From: an uncultured Dorea sp.
GTDB taxonomy: Bacteria > Bacillota_A > Clostridia > Lachnospirales > Lachnospiraceae
Reading direction: 5' to 3'
NCBI GenBank assembly: GCA_910579015.1
Contig: CAJTRO010000007.1
Location: forward strand, 20,001-58,533
DNA length: 38,533 bases
The notes beneath the pieces were generated by a model, which saw only the letters and a list, made by a program, of their open reading frames with translations, made no database searches and was not told the origin of the DNA. Shown here piece by piece: positions 16,381-25,084 of the stretch. Numbering within the stretch: the first letter of the stretch is position 1; each line of letters opens with the position of its first letter. A program made the translations under genes and the position numbers.

Positions 16381-17667
16381 ATGACGATATTGATTCGGGA
16401 TGGACATGTAGTCGATCCGCTTGGCAAAAGAGACGGCCGTTATGACGTGCTGATCGAAGGGGACAGGATCGGGAAGGTTGCAGAGCATATTGAAGCGGAG
16501 GCGGACCGGGTGATTGAAGCCAAAGGGTGCTATGTGATGCCGGGGCTTATTGATCTTCATGTGCATCTGAGAGATCCGGGACTTGAGTATAAGGAGACTC
16601 TGACGACAGGAGGAAGAGCCGCAGTGAAGGGCGGCGTGACAACTGTGTGCGCCATGCCGAATACGAAGCCGGTGACGGACACGAAGGAGAAGGTGCAGAG
16701 CGTGCATGAGCGTGCGGCAGGGGAATCACTGGCACATGTGATCCAGCTTGGGGCTGTCACCATAGGGCAGGAAGGAAAGGAGCTGGCGGATATCCGCGGG
16801 ATGGCAGAGGCGGGATGCCATGCCGTCAGTGAAGACGGGAAGTCGGTGATGAACGCGTCCCTCTACAGGGAAGGAATGCGGATTGCCGGCGAGAGCGGTA
16901 TTTCAGTGTTTGCCCACTGCGAGGACCAGACGATGGTGGAAGGGGGCGTAATGAATGCAGATGCGAATGCAGAGCGTCTCGGCCTTAAGGGGATCACGAA
17001 CTCTGTGGAAGATGTGATCGCGGCGAGAGATATCCTGCTTGCGAAGGAGACGGGGGTAAGGCTTCATCTCTGCCACTGTTCGACGGCGGACAGTGTGAAG
17101 ATGGTGCGTCTGGCGAAGGAAGAAGGACTGCCTGTGACCGGAGAAGTGTGTCCGCACCATTTCATCTTAAGTTCCGATGACATAGAAGAGGATAATGGTC
17201 GATATAAGATGAATCCTCCGCTTCGGAGCAGGGAAGATGTCAAGGCTCTGTGCCAGGGGCTTAAGGACGGTGTGATGGATGTGATCGCCACGGATCATGC
17301 ACCCCATGCGCGGGAGGAGAAGGACAAGTCTATGGCAGAGGCGGCGTTTGGGATTGTAGGACTTGAGACCTCGGCGGCGCTGACCTATACGTCTCTTGTG
17401 AAGACGGGAGTGCTGAGCATGACGGAGATGGTAGAGAAGATGAGCAGCAATCCAGCCAGGATCCTGGGGCTTGAAGACAGGGGCGGTATCTCGGAGGGGA
17501 TGGCCGCGGACGTTACGGTCTTCGATCCGCAGAGGACCTATAAGATTGACAAGGACACATTTGCCTCAAAGGGGAAGAACACGCCGTTTGACGGATATGA
17601 GGTGTCGGGCGAGGTTGTGTGTACGATCGTCGACGGCAGAGTGGTCTACGGTCCGATCCGGCAGTGA
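16381..17667 (+). CDS. pyrC: Dihydroorotase PyrC
   Basis: This enzyme cyclises N-carbamoyl-aspartate to dihydroorotate, the third step of UMP synthesis. The 428-residue class I (Bacillus-type) enzyme has the metal motif H60-x-H62 in DLHVHLRDPG and the ATDHAPH motif near residue 304. It leads the pyrC-pyrF-pyrK-pyrD run; pyrB and carAB are not in this window. The ATG is preceded by GGAAAGGA. Its stop codon lies in the first copy of a 12-bp repeat found again in the gap after the gene. Confidence 0.97.
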   Translation: MTILIRDGHVVDPLGKRDGRYDVLIEGDRIGKVAEHIEAEADRVIEAKGCYVMPGLIDLHVHLRDPGLEYKETLTTGGRAAVKGGVTTVCAMPNTKPVTDTKEKVQSVHERAAGESLAHVIQLGAVTIGQEGKELADIRGMAEAGCHAVSEDGKSVMNASLYREGMRIAGESGISVFAHCEDQTMVEGGVMNADANAERLGLKGITNSVEDVIAARDILLAKETGVRLHLCHCSTADSVKMVRLAKEEGLPVTGEVCPHHFILSSDDIEEDNGRYKMNPPLRSREDVKALCQGLKDGVMDVIATDHAPHAREEKDKSMAEAAFGIVGLETSAALTYTSLVKTGVLSMTEMVEKMSSNPARILGLEDRGGISEGMAADVTVFDPQRTYKIDKDTFASKGKNTPFDGYEVSGEVVCTIVDGRVVYGPIRQ

Positions 17668-17724
17668 GTATGTAAGGTAAGCATGTAAAGTGAATTTGGG
17701 CAGTAAGTATGGGCAGTGAGTATG
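17661..17724 (+). repeat. Three 12-bp repeats at and after the pyrC stop
   Basis: GCAGTRAGTATG occurs at 17661-17672 (including the pyrC TGA), 17700-17711 and 17713-17724. A fourth, weaker echo lies near 17731. The copies suggest local duplication of the gene end; a role in the 103-bp spacer is unknown. Confidence 0.8.
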
Positions 17725-17770
17725 TCATCATAGTGAGTAATAATGAAAGATAGAGGGAGGAATCAGAATC

Positions 17771-18700
17771 ATGATCAATCAGTTAACAGCGAATATCAGG
17801 AAGACAGGGGCGCCGATCGTGGCAGGGCTTGATCCGATGCTTGGTTATGTGCCGGAGCATATTCAGAAGAAGGCGTATGCAGAATTCGGGGAGACACTTG
17901 AGGGAGCCGCGGAGGCTGTCTGGCAGTTTAATAAGGAGATTGTGGATCATATCTGGGATCTGATCCCGGCAGTGAAGCCTCAGATCGCCATGTATGAGCA
18001 GTTTGGGATTCCAGGTCTTGAGGCATTCAAGAAGACGGTGGATTACTGCAAGCAGAAGGGGCTGGTGGTGATCGGTGATGTGAAGCGCGGAGATATCGGC
18101 TCCACATCCGCGGCATATGCTGTTTCACATCTTGGCAGGGTTCAGGTGGGAAGCAAGACGTATGCGCCGTTTGACGAGGATTTTGCAACGGTGAATCCGT
18201 ATCTGGGCTCGGACGGAATAGATCCCTTCCTTAAGGTATGCAAGGAGGAGAAGAAGGGGATATTCATCCTGGTGAAGACCTCGAACCCATCGAGCGGGGA
18301 GTTCCAGGATCGTCTGGTCGACGGAAGGCCGCTATATGAACTGGTCGGAGAGAAGGTCGCCGCTTGGGGCGAAGAGCTTATGGGAGAGGAATACAGCTAT
18401 GTGGGCGCGGTAGTCGGCGCCACCTACCCGGAGATGGGAAGGATCCTGCGCAAGATCATGCCCAAGGCTTATATCCTTGTGCCCGGCTATGGCGCACAGG
18501 GCGGTCAGGGCAAGGATCTGCTCCCGTTCTTCAACGAGGATGGTATGGGTGCAATCGTGAATTCTTCCCGCGGGATCATCGCGGCCTATAAGCAGGAGAA
18601 ATACGCGAAGTACGGCGGGGAGGCATTTGCTGAGGCTTCCAGAGCGGCTGTGGAAGATATGAAGGCGGATATCAGCGGAGCGCTTGAGAATATTAGATAG
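17771..18700 (+). CDS. pyrF: Orotidine 5'-phosphate decarboxylase PyrF
   Basis: This enzyme decarboxylates OMP to UMP, the last step. The 309-residue length belongs to the longer PyrF subfamily (type 2) common in Clostridia and actinobacteria. The catalytic block GDVKRGD places D103, K105 and D108. GLDPML near residue 20 and the late VPGYGAQGG phosphate-binding loop complete the barrel. GGGAGGAATCAG precedes ATG 17771. Confidence 0.96.
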   Translation: MINQLTANIRKTGAPIVAGLDPMLGYVPEHIQKKAYAEFGETLEGAAEAVWQFNKEIVDHIWDLIPAVKPQIAMYEQFGIPGLEAFKKTVDYCKQKGLVVIGDVKRGDIGSTSAAYAVSHLGRVQVGSKTYAPFDEDFATVNPYLGSDGIDPFLKVCKEEKKGIFILVKTSNPSSGEFQDRLVDGRPLYELVGEKVAAWGEELMGEEYSYVGAVVGATYPEMGRILRKIMPKAYILVPGYGAQGGQGKDLLPFFNEDGMGAIVNSSRGIIAAYKQEKYAKYGGEAFAEASRAAVEDMKADISGALENIR

Positions 18701-18729
18701 CATAGAATGTATTTTAAGAGGAGAAGAGC

Positions 18730-19515
18730 ATGGGAGAGAAGAGAAAAGAGAATGCGCTTGTGATATCTCAGGAGGTACTGGCGGACGGGATATTCAGTAT
18801 GTGGATACGGACGAAGGCGGCCGTGAGCGCGAAGCCCGGACAGTTCATATCCATGTACACGGATGATGGCGGCAAGCTGCTTCCAAGGCCGATCAGTATC
18901 TGTGAGATCAATAAGGAAGAGGAAAAGCTCCGGGTGGTATACAGGGTAACCGGGAAGAATACGGGGACAGAGCAGTTTTCAAGGCTTCGCGGGGGCGATA
19001 CCATACCGCTTATCGGTCCTCTGGGCAATGGATTTCCGGTTGAAAAGGCGAAGGGAAGACGGGCATTCCTGATCGGCGGAGGCATCGGCGTGCCGCCAAT
19101 CCTGGAGCTTGCGAAGCAGATAGAGTGCGAGAAGAAGCAGATCGTGGCCGGATACCGTGACATGCACACATTTTTGAAGGAAGAGTTCGAAGAGAACGGG
19201 GAAGTCTATATTTCCACGGAAGACGGAAGTGCGGGCGTTAAGGGAAATGTGCTGGATGCGGTCCGGGAACATGCATTGGAGGCAGATATCATCTATGCCT
19301 GCGGGCCGACTCCAATGTTACGCGCAATCAAGGCATACGCCGAAGAAAAAAATATTGTATGCTATGTATCTCTCGAGGAGAGGATGGCGTGTGGGATCGG
19401 CGCTTGTCTTGGGTGCGTGTGCAAGACCAGTAAGAAGGATGCCCACAGTAATGTGCATAACAGCCGGATCTGCAAGGACGGTCCGGTATTTCCTGCGGCG
19501 GAGGTGGAACTGTGA
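18730..19515 (+). CDS. pyrK: Dihydroorotate dehydrogenase electron-transfer subunit PyrK
   Basis: This is the FAD and [2Fe-2S] subunit that passes electrons from PyrD to NAD+. The 261 residues show the ferredoxin-reductase fold: FAD region PRPISIC, NAD region GGGIGVPPILELAKQ, and the C-terminal cluster C221, C226, C229 and C248 (C-X4-C-X2-C-X18-C). AGAGGAGAAG precedes ATG 18730. The stop overlaps pyrD. Confidence 0.96.
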   Translation: MGEKRKENALVISQEVLADGIFSMWIRTKAAVSAKPGQFISMYTDDGGKLLPRPISICEINKEEEKLRVVYRVTGKNTGTEQFSRLRGGDTIPLIGPLGNGFPVEKAKGRRAFLIGGGIGVPPILELAKQIECEKKQIVAGYRDMHTFLKEEFEENGEVYISTEDGSAGVKGNVLDAVREHALEADIIYACGPTPMLRAIKAYAEEKNIVCYVSLEERMACGIGACLGCVCKTSKKDAHSNVHNSRICKDGPVFPAAEVEL

Positions 19516-20417
19516 TGAATATGAAGGTGAATATTGCAGGAGTAGAATGGAAGAATCCCGTAACAACAGCGTCCGGGACATTTGGCTCCGGCGCAGAATA
19601 TGCGGACTTTGTTGATCTGAACAGGCTGGGCGCGGTCACCACGAAGGGGGTTGCCAGCGTCCCGTGGCCAGGCAATCCGACTCCGAGAGTTGCGGAGATC
19701 TGCGGGGGTATGATGAATGCCATCGGGCTTCAGAATCCAGGCATTGACCTGTTCTGTGAGAGGGATATCCCGTTTCTGCGTAAGTTTGACACGAAGATCA
19801 TCGTGAACGTATGCGGAAGATCGGAGACGGACTACTGCGAGGTGGTAGAACGGCTTGCGGATGAAGCGGTGGATATGCTGGAGATCAATATCTCCTGTCC
19901 CAATGTGAAGGAAGGCGGTATTGCCTTTGGGCAGAGCGCGAAGGCGGCGGAGGAGATCACAAGGGCGGTCAAGAGGTATGCGAAACAGCCGGTGATCATG
20001 AAGCTGAGCCCTAATGTGACGGATATTGCAGAGATGGCGAGGGCTGTGGAGGCCGGCGGTGCGGATGCGGTCTCACTGATCAATACGCTGACCGGGATGA
20101 AGATAGATATCCATAGACGGACCTTCTTACTGGCCAACCGGACAGGGGGCGTATCGGGGCCGGCCGTCCATCCGATCGCGGTGCGCATGGTGTACGATAC
20201 GGCACAGGCCGTGAAGATCCCGATCATCGGCATGGGAGGGATCGCTAACGCCGAGGACGCCATAGAGATGATGCTGGCGGGGGCGAGCGCGGTGTCGGTG
20301 GGCACGGCGAACTTCCATAACCCGACTGTGACGATGGAGATCGTGGACGGGATAGAAAGATATCTCGAGAAGAATCACATAGAAGATGTCCGGGAACTGA
20401 CGGGGGCTGTGCGGTGA
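19515..20417 (+). CDS. pyrD: Dihydroorotate dehydrogenase PyrD, class 1B
   Basis: This FMN subunit oxidises dihydroorotate to orotate together with PyrK. The class 1B call rests on the neighbouring pyrK and on the active-site Cys (C128 in ISCPNVKEGG), used in place of Ser. The 300-residue length is usual. The frame opens with a GTG at 19512 but ATG 19515 overlaps the pyrK TGA as TGATG and lies after GGAGG, so it is preferred; ATG 19521 is also possible. Confidence 0.96.
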   Translation: MNMKVNIAGVEWKNPVTTASGTFGSGAEYADFVDLNRLGAVTTKGVASVPWPGNPTPRVAEICGGMMNAIGLQNPGIDLFCERDIPFLRKFDTKIIVNVCGRSETDYCEVVERLADEAVDMLEINISCPNVKEGGIAFGQSAKAAEEITRAVKRYAKQPVIMKLSPNVTDIAEMARAVEAGGADAVSLINTLTGMKIDIHRRTFLLANRTGGVSGPAVHPIAVRMVYDTAQAVKIPIIGMGGIANAEDAIEMMLAGASAVSVGTANFHNPTVTMEIVDGIERYLEKNHIEDVRELTGAVR

Positions 20418-20424
20418 GGCTGTT

Positions 20425-20450
20425 CTTTATATAGTCTTATAAAGCTTTTA
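20425..20450 (+). terminator. Weak terminator-like stem after pyrD
   Basis: CTTTATA (20425-20431) pairs with TATAAAG (20438-20444), followed by CTTTTATTTT. The stem is AT-only except one pair, so read-through to pyrE is likely. The rest of the gap 20451-20616 holds a promoter (20502-20530) and a possible leader stem (ATTCTTTC near 20549 with GAAGGAAT). Confidence 0.35.
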
Positions 20451-20501
20451 TTTTGGATGGCAGTGGTTCCTGGTTTATAGCAAATTCTTTGGCAGGGTGA
20501 A

Positions 20502-20530
20502 TTGAAAATGGGGTTAAGGTGTGTTAAAAT
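20502..20530 (+). promoter_or_regulatory. Sigma-A promoter of pyrE
   Basis: TTGAAA at 20502-20507, a 17-bp spacer and TAAAAT at 20525-20530. It gives an mRNA leader of about 80 nt before pyrE. Confidence 0.8.
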
Positions 20531-20616
20531 TAGGAAATATATCTAACATTCTTTCTGGACTTTCACAGGGCGGAAGGAATCGTGGGAAATCTTTAAATAA
20601 GGGGGAATTTTACGGT

Positions 20617-21291
20617 ATGGAAAGTTATAAGCAGGAATTTATAGAATTTATGGTAGAATCCGATGTCCTCAAGTTCGGAGAATTCACACTCAAGAGCGGA
20701 AGGAAGTCTCCGTTCTTCATGAATGCGGGAGCCTACGTGACAGGCAGCCAGCTCAAAAGGCTTGGAGAGTATTATGCGAAGGCGATCCACGACAGCTATG
20801 GCCTGGACTTCGACGTACTGTTTGGACCTGCATATAAGGGGATCCCGCTTAGTGTCGCGACGACGATGGCGATCAGCGAATTGTACGGGAAGGATATCCG
20901 TTACTGTTCGAACCGCAAGGAAGTCAAAGATCACGGCGATACCGGGATCCTGCTTGGAAGCAAGATCAAGGACGGCGACAGAGTTGTGATCATCGAGGAT
21001 GTGACGACCTCCGGCAAGTCCATCGAAGAGACATTCCCGATCATCAAGGCACAGGGAGATGTCAAGATCAAGGGCTTGATGGTATCTCTTAATCGTATGG
21101 AAGTGGGAAAAGGAGGCGTAAAGAGCGCGCTTGATGAGATCACAGACCTGTACGGTTTTGAGGCAAGGGCGATCGTAACCATGGACGAAGTGGTGGAATA
21201 TCTGTACAACACAGAATGTCAGGGCAGAATTATAATCGACGATACATTAAAAACAGCAATTGACGCATATTATAAACAGTATGGAGTGTGA
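20617..21291 (+). CDS. pyrE: Orotate phosphoribosyltransferase PyrE
   Basis: This enzyme joins orotate to PRPP to make OMP. The 224 residues hold the type I phosphoribosyltransferase PRPP loop VVIIEDVTTSGKSI and an N-terminal flank KSGRKSPFFMNAG. The frame extends back to a GTG at 20521, but that overlaps the -10 box; ATG 20617 has AAGGGGGAA upstream and matches the family start (MESYKQEFIEF). A dedicated promoter separates it from the other pyr genes. Confidence 0.96.
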   Translation: MESYKQEFIEFMVESDVLKFGEFTLKSGRKSPFFMNAGAYVTGSQLKRLGEYYAKAIHDSYGLDFDVLFGPAYKGIPLSVATTMAISELYGKDIRYCSNRKEVKDHGDTGILLGSKIKDGDRVVIIEDVTTSGKSIEETFPIIKAQGDVKIKGLMVSLNRMEVGKGGVKSALDEITDLYGFEARAIVTMDEVVEYLYNTECQGRIIIDDTLKTAIDAYYKQYGV

Positions 21292-21326
21292 TTTCGTAAA
21301 GTTTCAGGAAAGGAGTGAGAGGATCG

Positions 21327-21479
21327 ATGAATGAGAAGGCATACAAGGCCATGAGCTTTGCCGCGGCCGCGAATGTTGCGGTGGGGATCATCATAGTGGT
21401 AGTGGGAACGGCGGCGGGGATTATCTCAATCATATGCGGCGCGCGTCTGTTCAAGGAAAAGCGGGGACTTACTTTTTAG
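21327..21479 (+). CDS. 50-residue predicted membrane protein
   Basis: This is a small gene of 50 residues. AAAGGAG lies about 11 bp before ATG 21327. The protein starts MNEKAYKAMSFAAAANVA and continues with one long hydrophobic helix (GIIIVVVGTAAGIISIICGARL), ending in a basic tail KEKRGLTF. The clean ribosome site, the coding-like composition and the tight spacing after pyrE argue it is real. I cannot name its function; a single-pass membrane micro-protein is the plain reading. Confidence 0.75.
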   Translation: MNEKAYKAMSFAAAANVAVGIIIVVVGTAAGIISIICGARLFKEKRGLTF

Positions 21480-21527
21480 ACATCAGATTATGTTAGAAAA
21501 GATCTGGACAGAAAGGGTGCTTGACAT

Positions 21528-22010
21528 TTGAGTACGAAGCAGAATAGGAGAATCCGCTTTTTCGGAAAGATATTATTTGTATTATATATTGTATTTATCA
21601 TTTATTTCTTGATTTTTTCTGATTGGTACGGACGGACGGGAGAGATGCAGGAATATCATTATAATCTTGTACTCTTCAAGGAGATCAAACGGTTCTGGAA
21701 TTACCGGGATCAGGTAGGTCTGTTTGCCATGTTCACGAATCTGTTTGGAAATGTGATAATCTTCATGCCGTTCGGGTTCTTTATGCCAATGGCAAGCAGA
21801 TACCGGAATTTCTTCTCTACGGTATTTTACAGTTTTGGTCTCAGCCTGTGTGTGGAGACGTTTCAGCTGGTCACGAAGGTGGGGTGTTTTGACGTAGACG
21901 ACCTTCTGCTCAATACCATAGGAGGGCTCGTGGGTTATGTCATATTTGCAGTCTGTGCAGCAATAAGGAGAAGATATGTTTATAAGGAAAATCGTCACAG
22001 AAGAAGATAG
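21528..22010 (+). CDS. VanZ-like family membrane protein
   Basis: This 160-residue VanZ-like protein has an N-terminal helix (FFGKILFVLYIVFIIYFLIF), the family block YNLVLFKEIKRFW, then NLFGNVIIFMPFGFFMP and a C-terminal DVDDLLLNTIGGLVGY, the most typical VanZ motif. Members are membrane proteins; only the founding VanZ affects teicoplanin resistance, so resistance should not be assumed. A TTG start at 21528 is used, about 11 bp after GAAAGGG; no upstream ATG is available. The gene overlaps the next by 35 bp. Confidence 0.85.
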   Translation: MSTKQNRRIRFFGKILFVLYIVFIIYFLIFSDWYGRTGEMQEYHYNLVLFKEIKRFWNYRDQVGLFAMFTNLFGNVIIFMPFGFFMPMASRYRNFFSTVFYSFGLSLCVETFQLVTKVGCFDVDDLLLNTIGGLVGYVIFAVCAAIRRRYVYKENRHRRR

Positions 22011-22365
22011 GGCAAAAGCGCTGGCGAAGGCCAGAGAGAAGCAGCGTAAGAGGATCACGAAGTATGGACAGGCGAAACCGCGCCATGCAAAGAAGGGGAT
22101 TTATTCCTGCTGTTATGCTTTTGTGGTTCTTCTTCTGTTGTATTTAATGGTCTCTGTCTCCTTCCGCGGGAAAGGCGAGGTCAGTATCCTGTTCGGTTTC
22201 GTCGGCCTGGGGACGATCGCCCTGGCGGCGATAGGGATATGGCTTGGCGTGCGGGGAATGAAGGAGAGAGAGAAAAACTACATAACCTGCAAGATCGGGA
22301 TCGGTGTAAACGGCATAGTATTCCTCGGTCTTGCGGCAATATTTGTCAGGGGGCTTGTCAGATGA
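21976..22365 (+). CDS. Three-helix membrane protein, possibly DUF6142
   Basis: This 129-residue protein has a strongly basic N-terminus (RAKALAKAREKQRKRITKYG) followed by three membrane segments (about 43-60, 71-92 and 105-127). ATG 21976 follows AATAAGGAG. The layout fits the clostridial DUF6142 family as I recall it (moderate certainty). It overlaps both neighbours: 35 bp with the VanZ-like gene and 4 bp (ATGA) with the aminopeptidase, so all three are probably co-translated. Confidence 0.72.
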   Translation: MFIRKIVTEEDRAKALAKAREKQRKRITKYGQAKPRHAKKGIYSCCYAFVVLLLLYLMVSVSFRGKGEVSILFGFVGLGTIALAAIGIWLGVRGMKEREKNYITCKIGIGVNGIVFLGLAAIFVRGLVR

Positions 22366-24398
22366 TAGAAGAGAGATACGAGTTGGCGGTTGAGCGCATC
22401 GAAGAGATGAAGAATGAAGAGACGAAGGATACGCTGTTTGCAGATTATTTCCATAAGATGGCGGATTTTGTCATGATGATCGATGAAGTCAGGACAAAGC
22501 TTTTGGAAGGGAGCTTTCTTAAGAGAGACATAGAAGAGCTTGCCGGGGAGAACCGCCGGCTGTATGAAGATATCCTTGGGGAGGCTTACGAAACCAGTTA
22601 TGCCAATCCATCCTATGCCGTGCAGGTATTCGAAGAAGAGTACGGCCAGATCTTAAGCTTTCTCTATACCGAACTGAGAGGATGTATTGCGTATGTATTT
22701 GAGCAGAGGACGGAATATCTGGATATCCTGTTTGAATTGCTGATCGCGATCTACAACCAGTTTGAAGAAGAGGCAAGACCGGATGCCGCCCGGCTTAAGG
22801 ACTGCATCTACTGGTTCGTCAGTGACTATTGCGATGTATTTGCGGCGGACAGGATCAGGGAGCAGATCGATCCGTCTGAATCTTTTGCGACAGATCTTAT
22901 CATGAACAGTTCACTGGATGATCTGAGATATCTGTACCGGTTTGGAGAATATATCAGTGAGAATGAACTGCGGACGGCGAGACATCTTGGACAACTGCCT
23001 CCGGAGACGATCTTTAGGATGGCAGACGTCTATACGGAAGGCTATCGTATGGGATTCGTCAATACAGGGAAGGACCTGTCGAAGAAGGAAGTCGTGGAGA
23101 TCCGCTATGTGCTGGGCTTCGAGCGCGTGGTTAAGAAGGCGATAGAGAATTTTGCGAAAATGGGGCTTAAGCCGGTTATCTTCCGTTCACCGGTCAACGT
23201 GTGGACGAAACGCCAGAATCTGAAGACCGGTTATTACGGAGCGATTGCCAGCAAGCAGTTTGAATATGACCACAGGAATGACCAGGGGCTGTTCCTGGAT
23301 AAGAAGTTTCTGGAGCGCAGACTGGAAGTGGTCAGAACGACTTACGAGCATCACAGGGAGCTTGCCGGGAAGTACGCAGGGCCGGCATGTATCGAGATGT
23401 TCGGCGAGGAGCCTTTTGCACCGGAGCAGAAGGAAGCGGTGATCCGGCTTACGAAGAAGCAGGAGGAATTGCAGCTTAAGTTCCAGAGCCGTCAGAGCGA
23501 GATCGTGAACCAGTATATCAGAGGCGACGAGAGGAGCTTTACCATCATCGCCTACCCGGTGCCGGAGATCGGGGAGCGGTATGAGGAGATTTTTGATGAG
23601 ATCATCCGCATCAATACGCTGGATGTGAAGGTCTATGAGAGAGTACAGCAGGCTCTGATCGACGCTCTTGATCAGGGAGAATATGTTCATATCCTTGGAG
23701 GAAATGGTAACAGGACGGATCTGAGAGTGCAGATCCATGAGCTTAAGGATCCAGGGAAGGAGACGGCATTCGAGAATTGTGTTGCCGATGTGAATATCCC
23801 GGCGGGCGAAGTGTTTACGTCTCCTGTGCTGGAAGGAACGAACGGAGTGCTCCATGTGAGCAAGGTCTACCTTCATGAATTGCAGTACAGGGATCTTGAG
23901 ATCACATTTGCCAATGGAATGATCGCGGATTACAATTGCGGGAATTTCGACAGGGAATTGGAGAATAAGGAATATATCCGGGACAATATCCTTCATAAGC
24001 ACGCGACGCTGCCCCTTGGGGAATTTGCGATCGGGACCAATACGACGGCCTATGTTGCGGCGAAGAAGTACGGGATCGAGGAGAAGATGCCGATACTGAT
24101 CGCAGAGAAGATGGGACCCCATTTTGCCGTGGGAGATACCTGTTACAGCTGGAGTGAAGACGTTAAGGTATATAACCCGGACGGGAAGGAGATTGTGGCG
24201 AAGGATAATTCGGTGTCCATTCTGCGCAGAGAAGACATATCCAAGGCATATTACCAGTGCCACACGGATATTACGATCCCCTATGAGGAGCTCAAAAAGA
24301 TTGCGGTGGTCACAAGGACGGGAGAGGAGATCATTCTTCTTGCGGACGGCAGATTCGTGCTTCCGGGGACGGATATTCTGAACGAAGCATTTGAGTAA
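22362..24398 (+). CDS. M29-type aminopeptidase with N-terminal extension
   Basis: The C-terminal two thirds of this 678-residue protein is an M29 (AmpS/PepS-like) metallo-aminopeptidase: NIPAGEVFTSPVLEG (near residue 480), then LGEFAIGTN, AEKMGPHFAVGD and the late HTDITI, which supply the expected Glu, His and Asp metal ligands. About 220 extra N-terminal residues, helical and acidic, precede the core; ordinary M29 enzymes are near 400 residues. The frame runs back to 22239, but ATG 22362 overlaps the previous stop as ATGA, so the longer form is unlikely. A cytosolic peptide-trimming role is inferred. Confidence 0.85.
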   Translation: MIEERYELAVERIEEMKNEETKDTLFADYFHKMADFVMMIDEVRTKLLEGSFLKRDIEELAGENRRLYEDILGEAYETSYANPSYAVQVFEEEYGQILSFLYTELRGCIAYVFEQRTEYLDILFELLIAIYNQFEEEARPDAARLKDCIYWFVSDYCDVFAADRIREQIDPSESFATDLIMNSSLDDLRYLYRFGEYISENELRTARHLGQLPPETIFRMADVYTEGYRMGFVNTGKDLSKKEVVEIRYVLGFERVVKKAIENFAKMGLKPVIFRSPVNVWTKRQNLKTGYYGAIASKQFEYDHRNDQGLFLDKKFLERRLEVVRTTYEHHRELAGKYAGPACIEMFGEEPFAPEQKEAVIRLTKKQEELQLKFQSRQSEIVNQYIRGDERSFTIIAYPVPEIGERYEEIFDEIIRINTLDVKVYERVQQALIDALDQGEYVHILGGNGNRTDLRVQIHELKDPGKETAFENCVADVNIPAGEVFTSPVLEGTNGVLHVSKVYLHELQYRDLEITFANGMIADYNCGNFDRELENKEYIRDNILHKHATLPLGEFAIGTNTTAYVAAKKYGIEEKMPILIAEKMGPHFAVGDTCYSWSEDVKVYNPDGKEIVAKDNSVSILRREDISKAYYQCHTDITIPYEELKKIAVVTRTGEEIILLADGRFVLPGTDILNEAFE

Positions 24399-24412
24399 AG
24401 CAAAATGAGCCA

Positions 24413-24441
24413 TTGAAAAATGATAACGGATAGGGTATTAT
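24413..24441 (+). promoter_or_regulatory. Sigma-A promoter of the purE run
   Basis: TTGAAA at 24413-24418, a 17-bp spacer and TATTAT at 24436-24441. The leader to purE is about 65 nt, too short for a purine riboswitch. Confidence 0.78.
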
Positions 24442-24512
24442 GAACGCATGTAATACACTGTTGAATGGAGAGTATGAAAAGAACAGATACAAGAAGAGGA
24501 GGAAGATTAGGT

Positions 24513-25019
24513 ATGCCAAGAGTTGGAATTGTGATGGGCAGCGACTCAGACTTGAAGGTCATGAGCAAGGCGGCCGCGATGCTTGAGAAGTTAGGGATTG
24601 ATTATGAGATGACGATCATCTCAGCCCACCGGGAGCCGGACGTATTCTTTGAGTGGGCGAAGGCTGCGGAAGGTAAAGGAATAAAGGTTATTATCGCTGG
24701 GGCAGGAATGGCGGCCCACCTGCCGGGGATGTGTGCGGCGCTGTTTCCGATGCCGGTAGTAGGCGTGCCGATGTCAGGAAAGAATCTGGCGGGTGAGGAC
24801 GCCCTGTTTTCCATCGTTCAGATGCCGCCGGGGATTCCGGTTGCGACGGTTGCCATCGACGGGGGCATGAATGCGGCGATCCTTGCGGCAAAGATCCTTG
24901 CCGTATCGGACGCAGAATTACTGGATAAGCTTAAGGACTATTCCAGAGAGATGAAGGAGACGGTACAGGCAAAAGCGGCGAAGTTAGACGAGATCGGATA
25001 TGAGGCATATCTGGCATAG
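24513..25019 (+). CDS. purE: N5-CAIR mutase PurE
   Basis: This enzyme rearranges N5-carboxyaminoimidazole ribotide to CAIR in purine synthesis. The 168 residues show GSDSDL at 9-14 and S37-A38-H39-R40, the active-site His region. The frame begins at 24465, but ATG 24513 has AGAGGAGGAAG at 24495-24505 and the standard N-terminus. It is the first of the purine genes here, behind a sigma-A promoter. Confidence 0.97.
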   Translation: MPRVGIVMGSDSDLKVMSKAAAMLEKLGIDYEMTIISAHREPDVFFEWAKAAEGKGIKVIIAGAGMAAHLPGMCAALFPMPVVGVPMSGKNLAGEDALFSIVQMPPGIPVATVAIDGGMNAAILAAKILAVSDAELLDKLKDYSREMKETVQAKAAKLDEIGYEAYLA

Positions 25020-25084
25020 AGGCGTCTGCCCGGCAGGGCTGTGGATTAAGTATACTGACAGAGCAAAAATAAGGAGACAGTGAT

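Noticed and set aside
23187..24413. 408-codon minus-strand frame over the M29 gene
   Set aside because: Shadow of the M29 aminopeptidase; no recognisable motifs and no ribosome site.
24442..24512. Purine riboswitch before purE
   Set aside because: The leader is too short and I could not find the conserved three-way junction sequence.
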